DNA of 64,000 bases from Rhyzopertha dominica (lineage: Eukaryota > Arthropoda > Insecta > Coleoptera > Bostrichidae), in assembly GCA_025024175.1 (NCBI GenBank), contig QCXZ01000003.1, positions 20,356,392 through 20,420,391 of the forward strand, read 5' to 3'. A program made the position numbers and the translations under genes. Under the pieces are notes generated by a model. The model searched no databases. It worked only from the letters and a program-made list of their open reading frames with translations, and was not told the origin of the DNA. Positions 46,054-58,383 of the stretch are shown here, in pieces. Numbering within the stretch: position 1 is the first letter of the stretch; the number at the start of each line of letters is the position of its first letter.

Positions 46054-48940
46054 TGTAACATAAAGCCTATATAAACAGTTGGCCAAGTTAGTTGATAGCT
46101 AGGCAACAAGACTGGCATATGTCAATAATTAATTACTGTATGTTGTTGTTGTTGTTTATCATCTGAATAAATATTATTTCGTTCAGTACTAACGCCCGTA
46201 CGTATTATAAATACGACGTTACGTTACATGGTGTCAGAAGTGGTTGAAAATTAAAAAATAATCACAAATAAACCTACATTTAAATAATGACAGATGAAAA
46301 CTTAAGTCGAGCAATCTCAACTGCATGAGCAAAATGGGGTAATGGGAATCCGTCCACCAAAACAAATGACATGTCAAGCACATGGAAAAACTGTTTGACT
46401 GGTTTGCCACTGCAATCCAGCTGACAAGGAAACCGAAGAAAGTGTAGGCTGTAACATTTATGACAGTAATAATTGGACCAGAATCATTACAAATCTTTAA
46501 CTTTAACCCCTCGGAGGAAGGAAAGAATTATATTGCCACAATAAAAAGCAAGTTTGAAGCTTATTTTAGCCCAAAAACCAATGTGTATTTTGAAAGATAC
46601 AACTTTTTCAAGGCAGTACAAAAAGAAAATGAGCCATTTGACGAATTTGTAACAAAAATCAAAACTCAAGCTAAAACGTGAAATTAGAGACCTGCATGAC
46701 GAACTACTAAAAGACAAAATTGTATTTGGAATCAGAACAAACCAGGTACCGAGACAGATTATTAACTGAAGATAATTTCCCTTTAGAAAAAGTTGCATCC
46801 ATATATAGAACTAGTGAACAAGCAACTAAGCAATTACAAGAAATGGAAGTCGCTGGTACTAGTAGAATTCAGCTACTCAAGAAACAAAAATGTTTAGCTA
46901 AGAAAGAAGACATATACGACTGTAGAAGATGCAGCACATAAAACGAACGCTTGTCCAGCATTCAACAATAAGTGAAAAATGCGGCAGAAAAGGTCACTTC
47001 GCAAGCAAATGTTTTACTAAAACCAAGAAAACAAGAAAAATGTCCGAAAAGAAAGTTTACGCAGTCGAAGATATTTCTGAAAATGAATAAAAAATATATA
47101 TTAATAGCATAAATCAAAAAGAAAATAAAGGAAAAGATTGGCAAGTAATAATAAAAGTAGGTATGATAAAATTCTCCACCAAACTTGAGACTGGAGCCCA
47201 ATGTCATGTATTACCATTATGCATTGTGCAAAAAATAGGAGGAGTAATAAAAAACAGCAGCACAAAAGCTCTGCTTAGCTTTACAGACAATCTAATGTTA
47301 GTGAATTAACACCTATGATATGAAATACCCAATAACATTCAAAGTTGTTACAGAAAATGTGTCGCCTATATTGGGAAGAATATCCTGTGAAAATTCAGGA
47401 TTAGTAAGCAGAATAAGAACTCTTGGCCTAGGGTGTCTAAAAAAATTCGAATATGACACCGATCTGATTGACAACTCAAAATTCGAAATAAAGCCACCCA
47501 GAACCCACCCACATTCCATAAGAGAGTCTATAAAACAAGAATAATTGGATAAAATGGTAAAACTAGAAGTCATTAATCCTACTAAAGAGCCTACACCAGC
47601 TGTTAGTCCCATATAGGAAAGAAAAAAAGGAAAGAAATTGTGTATCTGCATTGATCCTACAGATGTGAATAAGAGTATACTTAGACGTCACTACCCACTG
47701 AAGACTATAGAAGAAATAGCAGCAAGAATAGCAGGTTCAAAGTTCTTTACACTACTAGATTGTACCAGAGGATTTTGGAAAATAAAAGTCAGTAAAAGAA
47801 TTCAAAAATACCTTACATTTACAACACCTTGGGGAAGATATTCATGCTTACGCCTACAATTTGGTTTGTCATCTGCACCAGAAGTTTTTCAAGAAACTAT
47901 GAATTTTCTACTGCAGGACAGAAAATGTGGAATGCTCTATGGATGATATATTCATTCATGCAAAAACAAGACAAGAATTGCAACAAATTACACAGAGAGT
48001 GATTAACAGACTGAAAAATTCAGGATTGAAGCTCAACAAAGAAAAATGTTTTTTCGAAGCAACAAAACTCAAATTTCTTGGACATATAGTTTCAGAAAAA
48101 GGTTTGGAACAAGATCCAGAAAAAATATTTGCTATAAAAACGCTCAAAACACCAACAAACAAACAAAAACTGCAAAGGCTACTTGGAATGGTAACATTTA
48201 AATAAATTCATTCCTAACATGTCTGAGTTTACAGAGCCAATCAGAGAATTGATTCGCAAAGATGTTAGTTTTCATTGGGATGTTTAACAAGATGAAGCGT
48301 TTAAGAAGATAAGAGAAGTTTTGACTTCACCACCAGTATTGAGATTCTTTAATGTCAATGAACCAGCAACAATATCAACAGATGCGAGTTGGAAAAGCCT
48401 AGGAGCTGTACTTCTGCAAAATGATCAACCTGTAGCATACGCCACTCGAGCATTAACGACAGCAAAAAAAATTACCCTCAAATTGAGAAAGAAGCTTTAG
48501 CAGTGAAGTTCGCATGCAAGAAATTTCACGAATATGTCTACGGTAAAAATTAATCATAGAAACTGATCACAAACCATTAGAAACAATCTTCAAAAAGAGT
48601 ATACAAGCAGCACCTGCCAGGCTACAAAGATTAGTATTCGACATTTTACCATATTCGTCGAAAATTAGTTACAAACAAGGTGAAGAAATTCCTATTACCG
48701 ACATACTAAGCCGTGACTGCGATAGCAATACTTTCAAAAGCGAAGATGAAGAAATGTAAGTAATGGTTATTCTAAGAATGTCAAAGAATGCAAAGGAAGA
48801 ATTAATAGAAGCTACACAAAAAGATTCTCAACTTCAAACTTTAATTACATATATTCTAAATTGATTTCACGAAGAAATTGCAAAAGTTCCTCAAGAGATA
48901 AAGAATTACTTCAACTTCCGAGAAGCACTGTTTTCTTAAT
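46054..48940 (+). pseudogene. Ty3/gypsy (Mag-like) retrotransposon relic, gag-protease-RT-RNase H
   Basis: An LTR end (GTTACA, 46,228) is followed at once by a primer-binding-like TGGTGTCAGAAGTGG. Gag pieces (FEAYFSPKTNVYFERYNFF, then EPFDEFVTKIKTQAKT), a CEKCGRKGHFASKCF-like knuckle, protease remnant KLETGAQCHVLP (the catalytic Asp replaced by Glu), RT (LLDCTRGFWKIKV, LRLQFGLSSAPEVFQE and SMDDIFIHA) and RNase H (STDASWKSLGAVLLQ, TDHKPLETIF) follow in order. The integrase and 3' LTR are missing; the relic stops near 48,940. Many stops and frameshifts. The LTR start is uncertain; TGTAAC at 46,054 mirrors GTTACA. Confidence 0.85.
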
Positions 48941-49399
48941 TTTTTTCTGGATTCTGGATTTTCTGGAGCTTTTGCATATTTGTCTTTAAAAGTAATGTAT
49001 AATTGTTACATATAAAATTATAATTATTTTTACTCTGCATGAGAGCACAAAAGATATACCTATTATAAGTATTGACCATAATGAATACCGTCAATAGTTA
49101 TGACAGGAATAACAGTGGAATTAAACACAGCATAAAGTTTTTTAAATCTTTTTTATTAGCGTAATAATGTCCAAAAGACTAACACTGCTCGTCTGCCACA
49201 TATTTTGATGCACTTCTGAATAGAATTACTCGTTGTCATAAGATTAAAAATCAAATATCAAACGGCTGCTTTTACACAATTGGTCTTTCAAGATATAAAC
49301 ATTCATGTTGATATTAATGACAATAACTGCAATAGATATTGTAATCTTCAACAACAAGTGATACTTAAATCAAGAAAAGAAATATAACATGAAGATATA

Positions 49400-49537
49400 T
49401 TATGTTGGAGAAGGACCCTCCTGCTTTGAAGGACCTGGCTGCAGTTGACTGGAGCTGCTTGTGTTATTTCCACAATCATTTGTTACAAACTGCTTCGCAA
49501 TTTGTGAAGAAAGTGGCTCCTTTTGGTCAACAATTGC
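49400..49537 (-). CDS. TSC1: TSC1 terminal exon with stop
   Basis: Acceptor TTTTTTTCAG; 45 codons (AIVDQKEPLSSQ to KQEGPSPT) then TAA. The tail is not conserved enough to recognise alone; the call rests on splice signals, frame (phase 0) and the poly(A) signal ~245 bp downstream. Confidence 0.75.
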   Translation of the reverse strand, partial: AIVDQKEPLSSQIAKQFVTNDCGNNTSSSSQLQPGPSKQEGPSPT

Positions 49538-52500
49538 CTGAAAAAAATTCCTCATGTGAAACATAAATTTCTATTATTAGCATTAAGCATTCTGAGAATG
49601 ATGCTATTACTGGTTATAAAATTAATCACACAAATAGTGCTTTATACAGTTTTTACAATTAGTATAATAAAAGTTTGAAACTCCAGTGATATTGAAAGTA
49701 ATATAAATGCCAGTCATAAAGGAAACAGCGCCACAATTGGCTTATTTCAAATGAAATGGCATGTGTTAAGAGGGGCGTTTACCTAGAGCGAATCGGGTCA
49801 TTTTAAGCACCTACCGTTTTACATTTTACCGAGTTATTCGAAACTTTTTCGAAGTGAAATTTCGACATGGCAATGACAAAAAATATGGCTACAACGTAGA
49901 GTTCGAGTTTTTTCTGAATTTGGTATGGTAATGTAAATATTTGTTGTTAAATTTTGCTTAAAAATGCGTATTTTTGGCGAGCTATTTCTCCAAAACTAAG
50001 GCACATAAACGAAAAATTCGAACTCCACGTTGTAGCTACATATTTCTTTGTACACTACCAAAAACATGAGCACGATAAATGAATAAAACCTTTAAAAAAA
50101 TCTAAAACCGCAAACCCTTTCGCACGAGTCCATCACGAGAGCAGAATGCAAATGCCCATCCCCACCAGGTCCGTCGCGTGGTATCCACTGAACAGTGAAG
50201 CTAAGATACAATCCTGTCGGGAATGATCGAGCGGTATACGATCTGTACCCATATGACTGGATTTCTAAGATTGTATGTCTAATTAGTAATTACACGGGAC
50301 AAGTTTAATGTTAAAAGCTCTTTCACATTAATTTACTGTCTGCCGAAGCAATGGGGAGGCGAAAGGAAAATTGTTATAAAAGTTCCTACAGAAATCATGC
50401 AGTTAGAATGAAATGTTATATAGTTCATATTTACAGAAATAAATGGGTTATTCCATATTTTGAATAACCTGGGATAATATCATAGTAAATTACTAATATC
50501 ATGCTTACTTTTTTATGCACACCCTACAGTTAGCAATTTTGCGAATATTAGTTTAGCCCGTCTGTTGCTCGCACGATCTTTGCGCGATGTCAACGTATCG
50601 GCTACCCTTTTACGTCCCATGTCCCGCTGGTAATATGGGTTGCATAGTTTACATTTCTGCCCGATTGCTCCAAGTAAATGCCCCTCTTAAATGAAATTTT
50701 TTATTTCTGTTTTATTTGAAACAAATAATTCGTCAATAGGTTGACCAAGATATTTCATAATCTCCTCAGACTCTCCGATCAAGAGTTTTTTGTATGTAAT
50801 ACCAAGTCCAAATGTTTCATTTTTTCTTTTAGTCGAACAGAAATTTATTTGCTTGGTTATTTTGTAACAGAAACTCTGTCACAAACAGAAAACCAACGAA
50901 GCAAATTTTCTGTTTGATGTAAAGAAAAAATAAAACAAAAGGACGAGGTTTTACATACAAAAACCCTGGANCGGAGAGTCTGAGGAAATCTTGGTTAACC
51001 TATTTAGATTTTGATTTATTTCAATTTTTTTTATCCTAATCATATCTAATATCAAAATCTGTATGTCAATAACAAGTGGAAGATTTGCCGAATAAGAAAA
51101 GTGAAGTCAACAGCATGCGGAAGTTAACTTTACAATTTTGTTTACTATATAAATGAGTTTTAGTTATTAGGATTATTAAAAAATAGGCATCAGAGAGATA
51201 AAATAGGGGGTAAATATTGCAATTATTTTAATGGGTTAGCAGGCATAAAGAAGAAATGAAAAAGTATTGCCAGCCTTGACCAAATTTGAACTTGGGACCT
51301 TTTGAACACTAGTCAAACGCTCTACCACTGAGCTAATGCTACTGAACGCCATCCGGCGCATTNGCAGCTGAATTACTAGTTGCTTATTATTTACAAGCTT
51401 CGGGGCTTCATTCGCTGCGGTGGCCACATTATGACGACCAGCAGCTAATTACAACCTAAGTATATATATATACAGAAAGTTAATTATTGCCTGAAATTTG
51501 TTTTTAATAACCGTCGATGATATTAACTTTCTCTATATTGCAATTATTGTCATCCAGTTCCAAGCTATATTTACAGTTTCAAGTCTGTAGTTCATCAGGA
51601 AGTTAATTAAAATCGATTACAAAATTTGTACCAGACCAAACAAAACACAAAAACGAGTTAATAAAAACACTGGCATAGTTCTTTTTCATTGGCCAACCAT
51701 TTGTTACTTAATAAGCATGCTACCAGTAATGGCTAATGATAATTAAACTTTTCAGAAATCTTAGACATTCACAACATCAGATCTCTAACAGAAATAGTGT
51801 AAATAATCAAAAATAACTCATGTAACTAATAAGAGTTAGGGCTTTAATGCATGCAAAACAATAAAAAGACACTCTTATGTTAAATTATTAAATTAAACTA
51901 AAATTACGCATTTGATATCCCTGAAAACAACAAGCAAAAAATTCATTACCATACATCATCAAAAAGGAATGTTTTTTTAAGAGGTTCTAACAATGTTATT
52001 GCTCACCTGTATGTTTTTTATATCTTTCATGTCGGGATGCAGAAAAGCAGCACTTCCCTCTGAAGAAGCCAAGGATGCCGAAAGAGGNGAAGAATGTGGA
52101 CTCAAACCAGCTGCTATGCTAGTTCTGTCATTGACTGTCGCATTAACCTCGTGACAACTACTTGTATCTGGAGAATATATATTTTTGCACCCAAAATGCT
52201 CCACTTTTTGCCATAAATCTAATATGTTCTCTTCCAAAGCCTTGTTGATTGATAATTGGGCTTGATATTTACTCTCTACTGCCTAGGAAAAAAAATAGCA
52301 ATAAAGTAATTTTTAATAACGGTATACCACGACACGAACCTCTAACTTTTCATAATATTCTTCTTTAATTTCATTCATCTTGCGCTTCAACATGGAAAAT
52401 GACTCTTCATTATGAACTAAAGTTTGCTCGAGCTGCATGATTCTAGTCTTACATGCCTCCAAAGATGTAATTTTTGATTCCAACTGTTGTGTAACACCTG

Positions 52501-55500
52501 CGGAAGAAAATTAATAAATTACCAACATGACCATGTAAAGATTTGCATTTTTAATATGTTTTGTAGAAGTTCATACAAACACTGCTTGGTTTCTTGTGTT
52601 TAATAGTAAGAAGGAGTAAGAGGGTGATTGCTTTCAGCATCCATCATTAAGATTACTATGTTTTCAGAAAAACGCTCTCTCTTATCGACAAAAAATTCAT
52701 ATAAATAATTCATCTGATATTTCGATTACACCCGTAATCTTTGTCAAAGAACAGAACCTCCAGAGATGGGATATGTGATGAACTGTATAGGACTACACCA
52801 CTGTAGGAATCTTAATTTATAATTACAACTTTGCAAACTTATTTCTAAAAATAACATTAAATTCATTAACCGTTTACTTTACATTTAAGAAATGGATGGT
52901 GAAAATGTTCTATAGATCTAATGTGTTCAATCACACATAGGACTGCATAAAGAAACAATATTCAATATATATTATGTTAGGCAAATTCAGAAGTATTCAC
53001 AGTACTCTGCTTTGATGTGTTATAGGAATAGAAAGTATAGGAGTTTCACTACTTACTTTTCAATTCATGAGCATATGACTCCTTTAGATATACTAGTTCC
53101 TGATCAGATTTCCTCAGCAGAGGGAGTTCTGTCAACCTCTCTTGATATCTCATATGCAATTCCCCAAAAAGTAACAATTCCCTGTTAACTCTCTCCAACT
53201 CCGTTTTCACTTTCGCTCCTTCACATACTTGCTCTATTGCAACCTATAATTAACAATAATAGAAATACAAATGATAACTAAAAAACACCTACTAAACCTT
53301 TGCTTCTGCAGTGGCATCCAAAAGTGCAGCATCTGCTGCTTGCCATTTTTTATCCAATTCAATACAGTTGTTTTCTAGGTTGCTCAGTTCTTCTTTGAGA
53401 TCTTCGTTATGACTACGTAATGTCTTACATTCTTCTTCTAACGTTTTGCAATAATTTTCCCAATACAGCATTTTCTCCATTGCCTCTTTTTCCATCATGA
53501 ATTTTTCCTTTTTAATGGACTCTAATTCAATCTTCAGACTATCAATATCACGCTGCTGAAGCTGAACTTGATCTCTCTAAAAAATATTACTCATTACTAA
53601 CTACTCAAAGTTGTTTAATAAGAATATTTGCATTTCTATAGAAAGTAGAAGCTATTTCATTTTTATATAAGAAAACAAGCATGTAAAAGTTGTGAAGGAT
53701 TAACAAAAATAAACGAGGATGAATGCTTTCAGCGTCCATAATATAAGATAATATTTTCCCGCAAAGATCGCTGTCTCTTGAAAATTAAGACCTATAGTTA
53801 AAAATCAAACTCACGTTTTTAATTTCTGTATTGGGTAAGTGCCATGTAAAAATGTTATGACATATGACCTATATTCTGTAATGAATATGTACAGATAAAT
53901 TATGCAATAATCCAATGTCGTCTCCACTTTTTATTAAAGAAATATTAACATGGCAAAGTGCTTTGGGCTAAACAGCCAACACAGTGCAAGATAATAAAAA
54001 TAACAGTTTATTGCCCAACAGTTACCCAATTACACTACAAAGTACAGAGAGAACAGAAAAAAGAAAGACAGAAAAATAATATTGATTCGCTATAACTTGT
54101 GACTGCAAATCCAGACGGCGATCTAAATTTAATCTAAGTAGCGTAAAATTAATATCAAAGGCATAATTGAGGAATCGGTCAATGTTATTGCACATTATGT
54201 TTGTTCTACTGGCTTTACAGTAAAAAGTAGTGCCTAGATGCAATTCGAGATGCAACAAAATTTATTTTAGCCAGCATTTCAGCAGTNAACTTGATTATGT
54301 AACAAACCATATAACACTAGAGATACAAATGTTATAAATACCACATACTATGGGGAAACAATAAAAATTATTTTTTTATTTACGAAAAAGCTTGAAAAAG
54401 ATTTACGCAAGGATACCTGCTTTCTGTCTAATGTTCATTTTTGATTCGTAGATGATATTTAGTGTCTTTTTAAAGCAAAACAAGTCGATCTCATCAATTT
54501 TCTAGCTTTTAATTATTCGTTACATCCATCTATAAATTTCAGTTATGAAAAAGATTAGCAACAGCATCTCTTTCATAAATTTGTTAATTAAATATAATAA
54601 ATCATATCCATATTTTAAAACCACTGAATACATATCATCTTTAAAAAAAAAATTAATTAATATATAATGATGTTTTGTTAACATGACCCTAATATAAATA
54701 CATTCAATAAGCTCACAATATTTTAAAAGTGTATCGTTAAGATTATACTGTAAATCTTTGATAATGAAAAATTCTCTATGGAATACTTTATAAACAAGAA
54801 ATACTTTCTTCATGAAATGTGTATTTTCTTGATTATACTTTTCTTTTTAACACCAAAAGTTAATATTGCGAATCAAAGCTGGGCAAACTACTCACAAAAA
54901 AGTAGTTAAGTGCATCCTACAGTTATTCTTGATGCCAAACGATTTTATCTACTGCATAATCAAACTACTTTTGCGAGAAGGTTTTTAAACTATTAGTTAG
55001 GTTCTACTTAGTGTGAAATAATAAATAAACTAACTTTTCAACCACTTCAAGAATATTTAAATGCAAAAAAAAGGATTAGTAAAACATTGTTTTTCATATT
55101 TTTTTTAAATAAGTATAAAAAAATATTTTCTGTTAGCAACAAAAATACTCTCTAGGTTATAAAAAATATTATCAAGATCTTATAAACAATTATTTCATTG
55201 ACTTCAATTTTTTTTGACCTTGATAATGGAAGCTATAATGACTATGAACGTCTCAAGGCTAATGCTGCAGGATGTGATCATATCTCTTTACAGATGTTTA
55301 AAATCTGTTTTCCTGTAATTAAAAAATATATAGTGCACATCATCAATAGCTGCATTGAACAAAGCTACTTTCCTAAAACGTGGAAAATTGCAAAAGTAAA
55401 CAATCCGAAATCTCCTGTGTAATTTACATCCTATTAGTCTTTTACCCGTAATGTTGAAGGTAATGGAAAAGGTATTACTTAAACAAATATACAGGAATGT

Positions 55501-58318
55501 AGAGAATAACATTTTATCATCATATCAATCTGGTTTTTGCAGAGGGTTTAGCTCAACCATAACTCTTTAAAATATGACTGATAACATATTAAGTGCTCTT
55601 GACAAAGGACTAGCTACCTTAATGGTTTCGCTGGACTACTCTAAAGCATTTGATAAAATAGATCATGAATTAATGTGCTCAAAATTGAAATACAGGTACT
55701 ACGGATTTGACTATGTCAGTGTTGCCTTGTTTAAATCCTATCTGACTGATAGAAATAATATGTTTTTATTAATGGCACATGCTCAACATTTGGTGAAGTT
55801 ATATCAGGCGTTCCACAGGGTTCCAGACTCGGACCCCTGTTTTTTATTATATACGTGTCAGAGGCAACAAAAGTAATAAAATACTCACATCTACAGTCTT
55901 ATGCAGATGATACACAACTATTATTTTATTTTGACCCTGAGCAATCGGAACACACAACTCGTAATGTGAATGATGACTTGGCTGCAATTGAGTCATATTA
56001 TATTCACAATCTTAACCTTCGTCGTACCAATCGGGGTACAAACGTCCCCAAGCGAGCATTTTTTACTGGATTATCGTTAATTTGAATATATGCGTCTTGA
56101 GGATTTTATTTATTGTCAACTAAAGTCTAAGCAACAGTAAGCTACAATTATATTATAAGAAGCTTTAATGGTTATTTCATGTAACTATACTTCTAAGACG
56201 TTACAATGAGCGGTGCATGCGCATTTACACTGCTAACAGCACTTAACCTATATTTCTGTTTGGATCTTGAGGTACTTACTTGCTGTGACTTGCTAGAAGA
56301 CGACAGTGTGATAGTTATTCGTATAATTACTTACTATTTATTAATAATAATGTGGAAAAACATTAAAGTGCGGAATTCTGCAAAGCTTACGGATGCTGAA
56401 TTGCAGCAAATTGTGGATGCATTAGATGATTCGGATGAAGGTATTCTTGACAGTGATGAAGACAGTGACGCTGAACNGGAAAGAGAAGATAGTGAACCAG
56501 ATGATATTACGTTTGATATGTTTAAAGATTCATCAAACTTCCATCACCAGCAAAGTAATACCGAAGATAATTAAGTTCAGTCGGAAATGGCTACTCCGTT
56601 TTACACATCTAAAGATAACACAAAATGGAGTAAAATGCCTTTTAAACAAGTGCGTCGCGGTAGAGAAAATATAATACGAAAAAGCCCGGTCTCAATGAAT
56701 ATAGTTGCAACATTTCTTCAGAATTAGATGCATTCAACCTATTTTTAACAGAGGAAATATTTGATATTGTCATTCAATGTACTAATAATAGAGCACAACA
56801 GGTATATGTTTTTATTCATTTTAAGTTTATGATTAAACTTACCTTTTTTTATTGTGTTTAGATATTTCAGTTATGGAATGAAAACAATCCTACTAAGCCC
56901 CAACGTGTTTGGGAACCTACTGATAATGTAGAAATTAGAGCCTATATTGGTCTCCTGATAATTTTGGGTGCTCTGCAAGCTACTAATGAACCAACAATTA
57001 TGTTGTGGTGCACTAAAAAAGGTTATGCTCGTCCAATCATTTCTACCACAATGTCTCGCACCAGATTTCAGTTTATTACATCATTTCTTCCATTCGATAA
57101 TCCAACAACACGAAATGCTCGAAAAGAGCCTGATAAGTTGGCAGCTATAAGAGAGGTATTTGATATTTTTGTTGGAAATTTTAAAAAGGCTTATAATCCC
57201 GAGACACATTACAGTGGACGAGCAATTGGTGTCGTTTAGAGGACGTTGTTCGTTTAGAGTATATATGAAAAGCAAACCGGACAAATACGGCATTAAGATC
57301 TGGGCCGCAGCTGATAGTGTAAATGCATACACTCTAAACATGCAAACGTACCTGGGCAATAGCAATAATGTGGCAGAGAAAAATCAAGGAGAAAGAGTTG
57401 TTCTTGACATGATCAATTTTCTTGGATTCGGATATGGTGTAACAACTGATAACTTCTTCACAAGTTTACCACTGGTAAATAAGTTATTGGAAAAGGGTTT
57501 AATGCTTTGTGGTACTTTGAGAAAAAATAAGCAATGTATACCAGAAGAACTATTACCCAAGCCTTACAAACCAGTTTATTCGAGTATGTTTACGTTTACA
57601 AACATACATACAATGGTGTCTTATGTTCCAAGCAAATGCAAAGCTGTTATATTGTTATCGTCAGAACATCGGGACGATAAAGTTTCCGGAGAACAAACTG
57701 ATTATAAACCCGATATTATACTACACTATAATAAAACTAAAGGTGCAGTGGATACCACCGACAAAATGGCTAAAGAATATTCTTCTCGACAAATTACCAA
57801 CCGCTGGCCAATGGCAATTTTTGGACAACTGTTAGATGTTGCTGGTATAAACGCTTTTATCTTATGGGGGATAAAATGTCCAGGAAAAAAGGTAAATGTA
57901 AAGACAGCAGAAGAAAATTTTTGCTGGAGTTGGGTGAAGCGCTTGTCAAAGAAAATATTTTATGGCGATACAAAACCAACAAATCAATGCACGCAGAACT
58001 TAGGAAGTCGATCATAGAATTATGTCCAGAAGTAGAACAAACAAGTGGAGAACCTGATGCTAAGCAACTTACTTGTGGTCGATGTTATCTATGTGAGCGG
58101 AGAAAATATCGTAAATCCAGACAGATGTGTTCCAACTGCGAAAAATTTGTGTATGCATCACACTCTTCTAAACAAATAACATGCATGAAATATCAGAGCA
58201 GGAACATCCAAATAGTAACATAATTCTTACTTAATCTTATTTTTTTTTGTAATTTGAAAAAGTTACCTAATACTTCATATAGAGTGTAAAAATTATATTA
58301 TTAAACGTTATACCTCTT

Positions 58319-58383
<65 letters not shown>

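Noticed and set aside
46281..48205. Independent host gene between the satellite and TSC1
   Set aside because: Pieces match gag, protease, RT and RNase H of a gypsy element in order.
54022..54813. Minus-strand frames of 78 and 97 codons as extra TSC1 exons
   Set aside because: The flanking exons join in phase with continuous hamartin sequence, and these frames show no hamartin similarity or splice sites in phase.
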